From Symbiodinium natans (lineage: Eukaryota > Sar > Dinophyceae > Suessiales > Symbiodiniaceae), in the NCBI GenBank assembly GCA_905221605.1, contig CAJNDS010002067.1:27501-55000 (forward strand): 27,500 nucleotides of DNA. Direction: 5' to 3'. The notes beneath the pieces were generated by a model. That model did not search any database. It was not told where the DNA came from and saw nothing but the letters and a program-made list of their open reading frames with translations. Each line of letters begins with the position of its first letter. The stretch's first letter is position 1. Both the position numbers and the translations under genes were made by a program. Of this stretch, positions 1 to 8,226 are shown piece by piece.

Positions 1-84
1 GCCGAATGGTGCTGGCTCGTTCTGGCCTCCGTGGGCTCCATAACGCTTCAACATCCTTGGATCGAATTGGTCCGAGTAGGAGTT

Positions 85-150
85 CGGGTTTAGGGTTTAG
101 GGTTTAGGGTCTAGGGTCTAGGGTTTAGGGTTTGGGGTTTAGGGTTTATA
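85..150 (+). repeat. Interstitial telomeric array, TTTAGGG
   Basis: About nine heptamers with the G-rich strand on top, including variant units TCTAGGG and TTTGGGG. Flanks are unique sequence on both sides, so this is an internal array and not a chromosome end. Confidence 0.95.
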
Positions 151-372
151 GGACTATGGTTTGACATTAGTCTTCGGGCTCTTCTCGCCCAGAAGTACTC
201 GGAACTCGTGGCCAAGAGCTGGCTGACCACACATGTATCCAATTTGTCGGAGCAGGGCACGCAGCACGCAACCCTCTTTCCTGTCATCGCCAACTGGGGT
301 CCAGGTACCCTAAACCCAACCTCAATTTCCACAGGACAGCGACGTATACGAGAAACACGATAGCTAGGATAA
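151..372 (+). other. Unique spacer with a stop-free, protein-like frame
   Basis: A plus-strand frame runs from about 160 to the TAG at 370 and includes residues resembling ALLAQKYSELVAKSWLT. It has no in-frame start near its beginning and is bounded by telomeric arrays. It could be an exon remnant or a chance open frame; I recognise no family. A shadow frame is open on the minus strand. Confidence 0.2.
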
Positions 373-390
373 TTAGGCCCCGGCCCCACC

Positions 391-451
391 TAAACCCTAA
401 ACCGGCCCTAAACCCCAAACCCCAAACCCTAAACACTAGACCTAAAACCCT
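391..451 (-). repeat. Interstitial telomeric array, CCCTAAA
   Basis: Seven or eight partly degenerate units (CCCTAAA, CCCCAAA, one CACTAGA) with the C-rich strand on top, opposite to the array at 85-150. Confidence 0.9.
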
Positions 452-454
452 CAC

Positions 455-661
455 GTGCCCTCAAAAGCCCCAGTGTTGAGAACCCTACAGGTCCAATATG
501 TACCCTTCCGAGACAACGAGCCTTTCCTGAACATGACGGAGGACCCCTATAAGTCCTGCATATACCAGAAGATTTCCTTATATTCCATAGAAGCCTTTGG
601 GACCTTATTAAGCCCAGGAAGAAAAATTACCCTAAACCCTAAACCCCGGGGTTCGATTTGA
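455..661 (+). other. Short open frame, unrecognised
   Basis: A 68-codon frame. Its middle (about residues 15-45, including NEPFLNMTEDPYKS and YSIEAFGTLL) reads like protein, but its end is telomere-derived (residues ITLNPKP come from CCCTAAACCC units). It is a possible exon scrap with no recognised domain, and could equally be chance. Confidence 0.2.
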
Positions 662-780
662 GGCTTCAATTGCGCGCAGCAACTCGGCCGACACGGTGTC
701 GTCCACAGCGCTACTCGCCTGCTTCGATGTGACCCGAAACCCCTAAACCTCGAACCCCTCAACCCCTCATCTTAAAGCCT
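629..780 (-). repeat. Degenerate CCCTAAA tracts flanking a short spacer
   Basis: Decayed C-strand units occur at 629-650 and 736-775 around about 85 bp of unique sequence. No gene is seen. Confidence 0.6.
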
Positions 781-786
781 ACATAT

Positions 787-960
787 AAGGTTTAGGGTTT
801 AGGGTTTAGGGTTTGGGGTTTAGGGTTTAGGGTTTAGGGTTTAGGGCTTAGGGTTGATTATAAACCCGAAACCCTTAGACCCTTAAACCCTGAACCCCGA
901 ATTAAATTTCTGAGCCCTAAACCCCTAAGCCCTGAACCCAAACCCCTAAAAGCCCTAACG
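787..960. repeat. Convergent pair of telomeric arrays
   Basis: About nine TTTAGGG units (787-855) are followed, after GATTAT, by decayed CCCTAAA-type units (861-960). The G-strand then C-strand order is head-to-head, the arrangement expected of a telomere-telomere fusion; the right half is much more diverged. Confidence 0.85.
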
Positions 961-1278
961 CCCAAAAACCCCTTGCCCATGAGTGCCCTTTTGCCCTCAC
1001 GAGCCCGTGTGGCCCTCAAAAAAGGCTTCTTCGGGATAAGTGCAAGGCGCGCAGAGCGTTGAAGGTCCAGGATTTGGAATTTGGGGATCAAGGGTCTTCT
1101 CGAAAAGGTTAGGGTTTGGGGGGTTTCGGGTTTAAGGTGCAGTGTAGGGTTATATAAGTGGGGGAGGAGGGCAGGTTGCAAAGAGCCTGTGGGCCTGTGG
1201 TTCGGTCAGATGCAACAAGAGATCCGGAGGAAAAGCCGCGTGGTTCCTGCAAATAAACTCCAGGACACTTTCGTTGTC
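961..1278. other. Spacer without a supported gene
   Basis: Unique sequence with scattered degenerate TTTAGGG units at about 1106-1150. An 88-codon plus-strand frame starts at 1081 and runs into element N1; it is not recognised and has no supporting signal. Confidence 0.4.
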
Positions 1279-1391
1279 AACTGGTCACTTCTCCAAAGGA
1301 TGGTTTCTTTTGGGGTTATTATTTTAAGGCGGCCGCTACTATTTTAGGATACCCAAAATAAAGGGACCATAACTGAGAGAACTGACCAACT
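1279..1391. mobile_element. Family N inverted-repeat element, copy 1
   Basis: The left arm (starting AACTGGTCACTTCTCC) and the reverse complement of the right arm (AGTTGGTCAGTTCTCT) align over about 45 bp with mismatches and small gaps. The centre holds a NotI-like GCGGCCGC. A second copy at 25688-25792 shares both arms. There is no coding capacity, so this is a MITE-like non-autonomous element. No clear target duplication is visible. Confidence 0.6.
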
Positions 1392-1609
1392 TAGCGTGGA
1401 GTTGCGAATATGCAGTGCGCCTTTCTCGACCCGACAAATGGTGTTTCGAAACCTAAGCCTAGAACCTAAGCCCCAATGCTTAATACCCCCAACACCCTCA
1501 GGGACACCCTCTAATGCACTAATATCCTAATTCCACTATAACCCTGATACCCCTTATATCCTCAACCCTAATTACTAGCCTTAAACAAATGAAAACAAAA
1601 TTGAACAAA
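1392..1609. other. Spacer of decayed C-rich repeat
   Basis: Many pieces such as CCTAAGCC, CCCTAATT and ACCCTC, consistent with a very old CCCTAAA tract. No gene is seen. Confidence 0.4.
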
Positions 1610-1682
1610 AAAAACCCAAACCCTAAACTCTAAACCCGAAAACCTAGACCCTAAACCCTAAACCCTAAACCCTAAACCCTAG
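1610..1682 (-). repeat. Interstitial telomeric array, CCCTAAA
   Basis: About ten units, degenerate on the left and perfect on the right (last five units). Confidence 0.95.
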
Positions 1683-1683
1683 C

Positions 1684-1764
1684 CTGCGACCAGCCGAAGG
1701 TCATGGTGCCAAAGTAGATCTCCGGAAGCCCGGCGCTGGCCGCGGCAACCTTGAATGCAGGGCT
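1684..1764 (-). pseudogene. Possible aldo/keto reductase exon fragment
   Basis: The minus strand encodes about 27 residues after a TGA (1765-1767), ending in LPEIYFGTMTFGWSQ. FGTMTFG is typical of the first beta strand of aldo/keto reductases (NADPH-dependent carbonyl reductases), near the N terminus. The rest of the roughly 300-residue family is missing: the fragment is cut on both sides by telomeric arrays (1610-1682 and 1773-1916). It is either one exon of a heavily interrupted gene or, more likely, a relic. The assignment rests on one short motif. Confidence 0.4.
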
Positions 1765-1772
1765 TCAGGCTT

Positions 1773-1916
1773 GGTTTAGGGTTTAGGGTTTAGGGTTTAG
1801 GGTTTAGGGTTTAGGGTTTAGGGTTTAGGGTTTGGGGGTTTGGGGGTTTGGGGGTTTGGGGGTTTGGGGGTTTGGGGTTTAGGGTATGTTTAGGGTTTAG
1901 GGTTTAGGGTTTAGGG
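1773..1916 (+). repeat. Long telomeric array with an 8-mer sub-array
   Basis: About nine TTTAGGG units, then five perfect TTTGGGGG octamers (1831-1870), then further heptamers. The homogeneous octamer block shows local spread of a variant unit, not independent point decay. Confidence 0.95.
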
Positions 1917-2425
1917 GTTGGCATCGCCACCCCAAGCCGAACCATTCCCTTCCTCGGTACATACTGCCGGCCCATCTGCATTCCTAGTCAGTGTGTCGGC
2001 TTAGCATACAGGAACAAGGGTTTAGGGGTTTAGGGTTTAGTTTAGGGTTCAGGAAACCATAATCGCAATCCGAAGGGTCTAGGGTTGCGGTATGGGTGTT
2101 GGGTGAGGGGCTTAGGTGGTGTAGTGCTGAGGGCGGTTTCGCGAATGTACAGTAAGTGTTGACTTCTATCAAAACTAAACCCTTTCCCTAAACGCGTAAT
2201 CCTAAACTCTAAACCTACATCACAGGCCACGCGGATTATCTAAGCGCCACGCACAGTTAGCAAACCGTCCCAGTAGCATAGTAGAAAAGGAAACACAAAG
2301 GGTACTCATGGGCGTCCTACTTCATCTACTGCCAAGAAGACAGGGCCAGTCGAGTGCTTTAGGGTTTCGGCTTTAGGGTGCCGACATTGACCTAGGCATT
2401 CTTGGGCTCCTTTGAAGGTGGCGGT
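1917..2425. other. Spacers with short telomeric remnants
   Basis: Unique sequence with short G-strand (2019-2048) and degenerate C-strand (2176-2218) arrays. Small minus-strand frames at 1984-2230 are telomere-derived in part (NPKLNPKP). No gene is supported. Confidence 0.5.
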
Positions 2426-2449
2426 GGGGGGGGGGGGGGGGGGGGGGGG
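2426..2449 (+). repeat. Poly(G) run of 24
   Basis: Uninterrupted G homopolymer. On the minus strand it gives a proline run inside a spurious 60-codon frame. Confidence 0.95.
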
Positions 2450-2987
2450 TGGCAAGCTGTCTGGTCGGCTTTCAGGTGATGGTTTCATGCATGCACATAG
2501 GTAGAGTTGGTTTTGGTTTTGTTTCGAGTCGGTTAGGTTTGGTTCGCTAGATAGCTAAATCAGCCCCTGCTTTCACTCGAGGCTTAGATGACAAAACGCG
2601 ACTAGTTATTGCAAATGAATTCTGAGTGACGCAAAGTGAGAAACTGGCCGGACGCACCCCTGCCCCTGTGGTGCGCCTGAATGCACCGTCCCTGCAACAA
2701 GCCAAACCGCTGCAAGTAGGTTCTTCAACCACTGGCTTGTTTTGAAACATGACGGACCGCGCAAGAGTGGAGAAATGCTGCAGAAGCAGCGGAAGGGATG
2801 TCATGGTAACAGCACGCAGAACCAGAGATATTTGGTGGAGTGTACCGTGCCGAGACGATACAGCTGTCCGGGTGAGGCTACGGGGAAAGCCGGCAGAAAT
2901 CCAAGGGCAAGGATTGCCCAGGTCGGGAACGTAGGGATAGGGGATGGAGTGCTGCAGACGAAGATGTAGCCACCCCGGCTCCCTGGT
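2450..2987. other. Longest array-free stretch of the left part; unassigned open frames
   Basis: About 540 bp without telomeric repeat. A 75-codon plus-strand frame at 2742-2969 (with MLQKQRKGCHGNSTQNQRY) and a 61-codon frame at 2749-2934 overlap, and an 85-codon minus-strand frame covers 2547-2804. Only one of these could be real. None shows a domain I recognise, and splice signals cannot be judged. Confidence 0.25.
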
Positions 2988-2989
2988 TA

Positions 2990-3092
2990 CCAGGATGGGC
3001 GATTCTACCTTACAATCCCTTCAAAAGGCCCTTTATAGGGTTTAGGGTTTAGGGTGATGATAGGGATTGTAAGGCCGAATAGCCCATCCTGG
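2990..3092. mobile_element. Inverted-repeat element L with telomere units in the loop
   Basis: Terminal arms 2990-3019 and 3063-3092 match over about 30 bp with three mismatches (outer part CCAGGATGGGC, inner part CCTTACAATCCC), and TA flanks both ends (2988-2989, 3093-3094). The loop carries TTTAGGG units (3037-3054). No coding capacity. Confidence 0.8.
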
Positions 3093-3323
3093 TATTCATA
3101 GCAAAAACGGCCCTCCCTGAGTGCAGCTTTGTCTGTGAAGCTTCCGGCCGAGGCCAGGCGAGTGAACCAGAACAGCCGAGCCGGGCCCCGGATTTCTGAC
3201 CGGGCATGGGCTGTACCAGTCGCGACCTCTGCGGCCCTCACCTGGACAAAACCCTCAAAGCCCAGCCGGAAAAAACCTTCTTAGACGCATGTGTGCATAT
3301 TTGTGTTTTCAGGCGTACAAATA
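3093..3323. other. Spacer, minus-strand open frame
   Basis: A 78-codon minus-strand frame (3005-3241) spans part of this spacer and element L; its C-terminal part is telomere-derived. Not recognised. Confidence 0.25.
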
Positions 3324-3442
3324 CAGGGTGGGGCCCCCTTACTATACTAACTGTAGTTAAGGGACTTATAACCTAACTTAGGGTCCTTATAACTCAATTT
3401 AGGGCCCTTATATCTCTCTTATAACGAGGGGGCCCCACCCTG
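3324..3442 (-). mobile_element. Family A MITE-like element, copy A1
   Basis: A 119-bp element starts CAGGGTGGGGCCCC and ends in its reverse complement GGGGCCCCACCCTG, with TA duplicated at 3322-3323 and 3443-3444. The interior has spaced TTATAA motifs and no coding capacity. Orientation is opposite to copies A3-A5 and A7. Confidence 0.9.
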
Positions 3443-3559
3443 TAGATGTCGACCTTTCTGAGCACTAAGTTCGTTCCTGCAAGAGAATTTGCAACACTCG
3501 GACAGGGGTGGGACTTTGACTGAACACATAGATGCTTAGGCAGGTTACAGAAACCGGCC

Positions 3560-3660
3560 CGCCCTTTCGAAACTATCTGTAGTTGAGGGGCTTATCACCT
3601 AAACCCCTAAACCCCAAACCCTAAACCCGACATAACTCTACTTGTAGCTGGGCCCTCGGT
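3560..3660 (-). mobile_element. Decayed family A remnant with telomeric interior
   Basis: The left part (CTGTAGTTGAGGGGCTTAT) and right part (ATAACTCTACTTGTAGCT) match the two halves of A1. The interior that should lie between them is replaced by CCCTAAA-type units at 3596-3630. Confidence 0.55.
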
Positions 3661-3698
3661 TGAATGGCTTAGACCCTACAGACCGTGAACCTCAAGAT

Positions 3699-3955
3699 TG
3701 TTAGGGTTTAGGGTTTAAGGTTTAGGGTTTATGGTGACTTGTTTGACACAGATATGAACGGCTGAGGGACAACTACTATCACCACAGAGACCCGTTTCCG
3801 CATCTATGCAGTCCTAGAAAACACTGACGGCCCTGAAGCACCCAAAGAACATGCAAGTCAGACAACCCCTGGATTCCTCAACGCCCAACTCCTTCTCCCC
3901 CTGACATCCCTAAACCCTAAACCCTAACCCCTAAACCCTAAACCCTAAACCCTAA
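3699..3955. repeat. Two short telomeric arrays around a unique spacer
   Basis: TTTAGGG units at 3699-3735 and CCCTAAA units at 3908-3955, with about 170 bp of unassigned sequence between. Confidence 0.85.
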
Positions 3956-4182
3956 GTGTGCCGGTTCCCTTCCCCGAATATTGAGCGACCCTTCTTGAAG
4001 GGCTACCGCGGGAGGTGCTCTATTCGGGGGCAGGGGATACGCCGCAGACAGCCCAACTTGATAACCCCGAATGTACCCTAAACTCAATAAGCGAATAAAC
4101 GCAAGAGGCCTTGCTGGCCTAAACAAGGCATAAGACCCTAGATCAGCCGAAATCCCGAGCCAGATAGATCCTGCAAGCCTAA
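3956..4182. other. Spacer without a supported gene
   Basis: A 62-codon minus-strand frame (3938-4126) begins in telomeric sequence; no recognisable product. Confidence 0.3.
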
Positions 4183-4286
4183 ACTGGGTTGGCCTTTAAA
4201 ACCCTCTGAAAAATGTTTAGATATAGGGGCCTTTTAAGCCCAAATAAGGAAGACAAAAAAATGTCCCAAAAAGCAACCGACCCAGT
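4183..4286. mobile_element. Family D inverted-repeat element, copy 1
   Basis: The left end ACTGGGTTGGCCTTTAAA is mirrored by the right end (reverse complement ACTGGGTCGGTTGCTTTT). The left arm recurs at 5276 in copy 2. About 104 bp and non-coding. Confidence 0.5.
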
Positions 4287-4431
4287 AAACACCAAACCCT
4301 TTTTGCTTCTTGGCTCGTCTCCCTTCCCCAGCTGTCGTTATTCGCAGCTGCATGCTCCAAGGCACTTTGGTGCCCGTGTAAACAAAAAGTTCTTTAGGCA
4401 ACCTCGACATAAAGCATCACGTGAACTAGCT

Positions 4432-4488
4432 AAACCCTAAACCCTAAACCCTAAACCCTAAACCCTAAACCCCAAACCCCAAACCCTA
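4432..4488 (-). repeat. Interstitial telomeric array, CCCTAAA
   Basis: About eight units with two CCCCAAA variants near the right end. Confidence 0.95.
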
Positions 4489-4548
4489 TTGCAACCCGAA
4501 AACTCAGCAGGCCTAACGCCTGGTAAGCTCTCAACCCTCAAAAAACTA

Positions 4549-4730
4549 CTTGGAGGTTCATGGTAATTATTAACCAACTCTCACTGTACAAACCATAATA
4601 GGGCACTTACGGGGCTTGCTAGTGGGTTATAAGTGCAGTTCCTAAACCCTAAACCCTAAACCCTAAACCCTAGACCCTAAACCCTAAACCCCTTTACGTA
4701 CAGTTCTGCTAAGTACCATGAACCTCCAAG
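4549..4730. mobile_element. Family C element, copy 1, carrying a telomeric array
   Basis: Perfect 17-bp terminal inverted repeats CTTGGAGGTTCATGGTA / TACCATGAACCTCCAAG, with TA on both sides (4547-4548, 4731-4732). The 182-bp body contains a seven-unit CCCTAAA array (4643-4692). Copy C2 at 26700 lacks this array and is 112 bp, so the array accounts for much of the size difference. Confidence 0.85.
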
Positions 4731-4832
4731 TACACCTCCCTGGCCCTGCGGCCTCAGCCGACTTTCGGGGCAGCCCAGCCGCGCCCCGCCGCCGGGCTGC
4801 CAGGCCCTGGCGCATGCGCGGGGGAGAAGGGG

Positions 4833-4955
4833 GGGTTTAGGGTTTAGGGTTTGGGGTTTAGGGTTTAGGGTTTGGGGTTTAGAGTTGGTTTAGGGTTTAG
4901 GGTTTAGGGTTTAGGGTTTAGGGTTTAGGGTTTCGGGTTTCGGGTTTAGGGCTCA
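4833..4955 (+). repeat. Long interstitial telomeric array, TTTAGGG
   Basis: About 17 units with TTTGGGG and TTTCGGG variants, broken once by a partial unit near 4885. Confidence 0.95.
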
Positions 4956-5031
4956 GGGGTGAGGTTTGGGTTCAGAATTCAGGATATTGAGCTTGCTTTT
5001 TGTGAGTGGAAAACCAGTAGTGTGGCACCTA

Positions 5032-5154
5032 CATGTAGGGGGCCCCCTAGTTATATAAACAGGGTTGTAAGCGCCCTTAATTGGGTTATAAGTCCTACTA
5101 TGTAGGTTATAATTCCCTTAACTTCAGTTAGTACTGTAAAGGGGCCCCTACATG
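5032..5154 (+). mobile_element. Family A element, copy A2 (variant termini)
   Basis: Ends CATGTAGGGG / CCCCTACATG differ from other copies (CAGGGTGGGG), but the GGGGCCCC core, the interior TTATAAG spacing and flanking TA (5030-5031, 5155-5156) are kept. A diverged subfamily or terminal exchange. Confidence 0.8.
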
Positions 5155-5275
5155 TAGGCGTAGGCTTTCTTGGGAGAATTTGCTGGACTTCAGGGGTTGA
5201 AGGCTGTATTTTAATGCGGTAAGGATCTGTAGTTACCCTACCTCCCACCCCGTGTACAACTACCCATGGACCTAC

Positions 5276-5378
5276 AACTGGGTTGGCCTTTAAAGCCCTT
5301 GAAACATATTCATCATATGGGGTCCCTCGTAAACCTAAATAAGGCAAATGTAACGTCCTCCAAAAGCCAACCTAGATA
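5276..5378. mobile_element. Family D inverted-repeat element, copy 2
   Basis: AACTGGGTTGGCCTTTAAAG at the left is shared with D1. The right end (GCCAACCTAGAT) is an imperfect inverted partner. A similar right-end sequence, CCAACCTAGAGAACTACCC, recurs alone at about 8422. Confidence 0.45.
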
Positions 5379-5385
5379 ACTACCC

Positions 5386-5460
5386 AACCCTAAACCCTAA
5401 ACCCCGACGCCCTAAACCCTATAAAACCTTAAACCCTAAACCCTAAACCCTGAACCTCCA
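5386..5460 (-). repeat. Interstitial telomeric array, CCCTAAA, interrupted
   Basis: Two blocks of perfect units separated by degenerate units (CCCTATAAAACCTT). Confidence 0.85.
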
Positions 5461-5591
5461 TGCACATTAACAAGGTCAAAAATGCCCAGGTTCTCCCCCG
5501 GTGCCACCATGCACCGGTGTAGGCCTCCCCCCCTCTCTTAGGGTAGGTACTGGATAGGCCCTCAAAAGGGGACCCCTTATACACCCCTTAA

Positions 5592-5720
5592 GGTTTAGGG
5601 TTTAGGGCTAGGGTTTAGGGTTTAGGGTTCAGGGTCAAGGGTCTAGGGTTTAGGGTTTAGGGTTTCGGGTTTAGGCTTTAGAGTTTAGGGTTTAGGGATT
5701 AGGCTTTAGGGTTTGAGGGC
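5592..5720 (+). repeat. Interstitial telomeric array, TTTAGGG
   Basis: About 17 partly degenerate units (TTCAGGG, TCTAGGG, TTTCGGG variants). Confidence 0.9.
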
Positions 5721-5838
5721 CCGTACATCAGAACCCTTTCAAGAGGCTAAGGGACCACACTAAGGGCCCGTGAAACTACCCCTAGGAGTCCCCCAAACCC
5801 CATACACCCTCTGAGCCTTATGAGCCGTATAAGCCCTA

Positions 5839-5953
5839 CTAGGCTGCCCAGTAACCTAGGCTTAAAAAGGGTGCCCTTTTTTGCTTAAAGGGGTTTATAA
5901 GGGAACCTAAACCCCCCAAAAAGGGAATAAGGGTACTACTGGGCATCCTAGCC
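5839..5953. mobile_element. Family H element, copy 1
   Basis: Inverted ends TAGGCTGCCCAGTA / TACTGGGCATCCTA match at 13 of 14 positions, with TA just outside (5837-5838, 5954-5955). The interior GGGAACCTAAACCCC is shared with the copy at 22650. Non-coding. Confidence 0.6.
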
Positions 5954-5984
5954 TATACCATAAACCCTTTACACCCTATGAACC

Positions 5985-6230
5985 TTATAAACCCTTAAAC
6001 CCTATAACCCCCAAACCTAGACCGCGACATCTACACGCTATACAACCTGTAAACCCTGAAAAAACGATAAACCCAAAAACCCTAAAGACACTAAACACCC
6101 GATGCTACAAACCCTGTAAGGCCAATGAACCTTTCAAACCATCTAAAGCCTTCAACACCTTGAACCTTAGACCCTAAACCCTAAACCCTAAACCCTAAAC
6201 CCTAAACCCTAAACCCTAACCCTGCCCCAA
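5985..6230 (-). repeat. Decaying CCCTAAA tract with a fresh core
   Basis: Highly diverged C-strand units lead into seven perfect units at about 6173-6222. One fresh block inside an old tract suggests renewed expansion. Confidence 0.85.
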
Positions 6231-6338
6231 AACGCTAAACCTGTAAGCCCAAACCCCCCCTCCACCCATCACCCCGTCTCAGGGCCCAGCCGTCGCCACT
6301 AGAGCCAAGCCGGTCCTCACCCCCTGCTTAGGTCGGAG

Positions 6339-6460
6339 GGTTTAGGGTTTAGGGTTTAGGGTTTAGGGTTTAGGGTTTAGGGTTTAGGGAAGTTTGGGGT
6401 TTAGAGTTTGGGGTTTAGGGTCTGGGGTTTTTGAGGGTTTTTGAGGGTTTTTGAGGGTTT
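6339..6460 (+). repeat. Telomeric array passing into a decamer array
   Basis: Seven perfect TTTAGGG units, then degenerate ones, then three to four copies of TTTTTGAGGG (about 6426-6460), another locally homogenised variant. Confidence 0.9.
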
Positions 6461-6590
6461 TGGGGATTTGCTTCGCAGCGACGCTGGGTGTTCGGGGGTG
6501 CTTCGCCTGCGGGCTTCGCGGCATCCGACGCCTGGGACAAAGCAACAGATTCCGGGCTGCAAGTTCGAAAGCTCTTCCGGGCCCATAAGC
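6461..6590 (+). other. Unique spacer with protein-like open frame
   Basis: A plus-strand frame with residues like FGGASPAGFAASDAWDK stays open until the next CCCTAAA array closes it. A 61-codon minus-strand frame also covers it. No family recognised. Confidence 0.2.
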
Positions 6591-7050
6591 CCTAAACCCT
6601 AAACCCTAAACCCTTGTCAGCAGAGCAGACGCCGGAAGCATTGTCAAATGGCAGCCAAATCGTCGAAAGAATCGCTCCGCAGGCTTTGGTATAGGGAGGA
6701 TTGTTCAACAGGTCCTGTGATGGGACCAGAGTCCCTGAATAGGGTTTAGGGTTTAGGGTTCAGGGTTTCGGGTTGAGGGTTTGGGGTTTGGGGTTTAGAG
6801 GAAACCTTCCCTAAGGGGTATTTTGGTGACAAAGCGTGTTGTAAGTACTCTGATACAAAGTGGCGTGTTAGAGCAGTGACCCAAACAGGATCTATTTTTC
6901 CAAGAATCGGTACCCTAAACCCTAAACCCGAAACCCTAAACCGAACTCAGCTCGTAAAGAGAGCCTGCCGAAGTCTGGGACCCCTCGCCATCGTCGGGGC
7001 TTTCTCCCCAGCCTCCCTAGACCCCTAAACCCTAAACCCTAAACCCTAAA
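6591..7050. repeat. Short telomeric arrays separated by unique spacers
   Basis: CCCTAAA at 6591-6615, TTTAGGG at 6739-6800, CCCTAAA at 6911-6945 and 7022-7050. The spacers (about 90-125 bp) each have an open frame of 25-30 codons at most, which is expected by chance. Confidence 0.85.
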
Positions 7051-7173
7051 AATGACCCCCCAAGCATGCACATTATAAGCCAGAAAAGAAAATAGCACAT
7101 CAGCTTATGTGCAGAAAGGAAAGTAGAGTAACAATTTATCTGCGTGTAGAAATAGATGTACAGAAATGAATAA

Positions 7174-7176
7174 ATA

Positions 7177-7211
<35 letters not shown>

Positions 7212-7280
7212 GAATATTAAAAATATGTATGTATGTATGTATGTATATATATATATATATATACATATAGCATACATATA
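7174..7280. repeat. TA-rich microsatellite
   Basis: Blocks of (TA)n interrupted by TACA and four GTAT units. It produces tyrosine/isoleucine-rich spurious frames on both strands. Confidence 0.95.
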
Positions 7281-7289
7281 CAAAAAAAA

Positions 7290-7405
7290 TGCTCCGATAA
7301 CTCTTCCCGCCTGCGCGTGCTGCGAACAGACTGCGGTGGCCGCTGAGCGCCAGCGCGCTGCCGCCGGCCTGCGCCATCCCAAGGGTGTTCATGGCATCTA
7401 CGGCT
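7290..7405 (+). other. GC-rich unique spacer
   Basis: The plus-strand frame includes LPACACCEQTAVAAERQRAA and is open from the microsatellite to the next array. The composition is much richer in G+C than its surroundings. Unrecognised; two minus-strand frames overlap it. Confidence 0.2.
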
Positions 7406-7456
7406 TAGGGTTTCGGGTTTAGGGTTTAGGGTTTATAGGGTTTAGGGTTTAAGGTT
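7406..7456 (+). repeat. Interstitial telomeric array, TTTAGGG
   Basis: About six units with TTTATAGGG and TTTAAGG variants. Confidence 0.9.
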
Positions 7457-7509
7457 ATATGGGCCCTTAGTTTGTATAGGGTAGAGAAGGGGTATTAGTA
7501 TAAGGGGTA

Positions 7510-7632
7510 CAGGGTGGGGCCCCCTAGTTATAAGTAGAGTTATAAGGGCCCTAAATTGGGTTATAAGGACCCTAAGTTAGGTTATAAGTCCCTTAACTAC
7601 AGTTAGTATAGTAAGGGGGCCCCACCCAGTAG
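7510..7632 (+). mobile_element. Family A element, copy A3
   Basis: Starts CAGGGTGGGGCCCC after TA (7508-7509) and ends GGGGCCCCACCC followed by a slightly altered end (AGTAGTA). The interior is nearly identical to A5 and A7. Confidence 0.85.
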
Positions 7633-7686
7633 TATATGGGCCCTTAGTTTGTAGAGGGTATAGAAGGGGTATTTGTATAAGGGGTA

Positions 7687-7806
7687 CAGGGAGGGGCCCC
7701 CGAGCTATAAGTAGAGTTATCAGAGCCCTAGGTTGGGTTATAAGGATGCTAAGTTAGGTTATAAGTCCCTTAGCTACAGTTAGTATAGTAAGGGGGCCCC
7801 TCTTTG
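7687..7806 (+). mobile_element. Family A element, copy A4
   Basis: 120 bp, CAGGGAGGGGCCCC to GGGGCCCCTCTTTG, flanked by TA (7685-7686, 7807-7808). More diverged inside than A3. Confidence 0.85.
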
Positions 7807-7935
7807 TAGTTCTATGGGCCCTTAAATGTGGTCCCTTACCTCCTTTAAAGGAGATCTGAAGTATGGGCCCCTAGTTTGTATAGGGTATAGAAGGGGTACT
7901 AGTATATAAGGGGTACCCTTCTCAGGGCCCATAAC

Positions 7936-8119
7936 TAAGGGACCTCTACGCCCCACCATCCCAAAGGGCTTCTGAAGTCATGGAAGCTTCGAGCTCATGG
8001 GTGGGTGGGAGTCCGGGTGGATGAACTTCGGGGAGCTGCTTTTTGCGCAATGCGCAGTTCTCATCCTGGGGTTGGAGCTGCTGCGAAACAACTTGAAGCT
8101 GTACGAAAGGCGGTATAGG
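7936..8119. other. Spacer with overlapping open frames
   Basis: Plus-strand frames include a 69-codon one from 7997 that runs into element B1, and another with AAAKQLEAVRKAV that stops at 8116-8118. Neither is recognised. Confidence 0.25.
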
Positions 8120-8226
8120 TTGGGATGTGCTCTCTTATACTTAACAGTCCTTGATGGGGATTCTAGTACCCCCGAGTATTCATCCCAATTAAGGACTGTT
8201 ACGTAGTATAAGGGGGAACATCCCAA
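8120..8226. mobile_element. Family B element, copy B1
   Basis: 107 bp with terminal inverted repeat TTGGGATGT / ACATCCCAA and a second inner arm (CTTATACTTAACAGTCCTT and its partner AAGGACTGTTACGTAGTATAAG). Copies lie at 8793, 12970 and 19313. No clear flanking duplication here. Confidence 0.75.

Larger units (their letters stand above)
7459..7935. repeat. Tandem composite of unit K and family A elements
   Basis: A roughly 50-bp unit beginning ATGGGCCCTTAGTTTGTA occurs at about 7459, 7634 and 7864, with a shorter start near 7812. The first two copies are each followed by a family A element at their AAGGGGTA end; the third is not (AAGGGGTACCC). The 175-bp period shows a tandem duplication of K plus A. 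GGGCCCATA near 7925 is an inverted match to the unit start, so K may itself be a nested element. Confidence 0.8.

Noticed and set aside
7032-7422. Tyrosine/isoleucine-rich frames on both strands as membrane proteins
   Set aside because: They are direct translations of a TA-rich microsatellite; the complementary strand gives the same kind of peptide.
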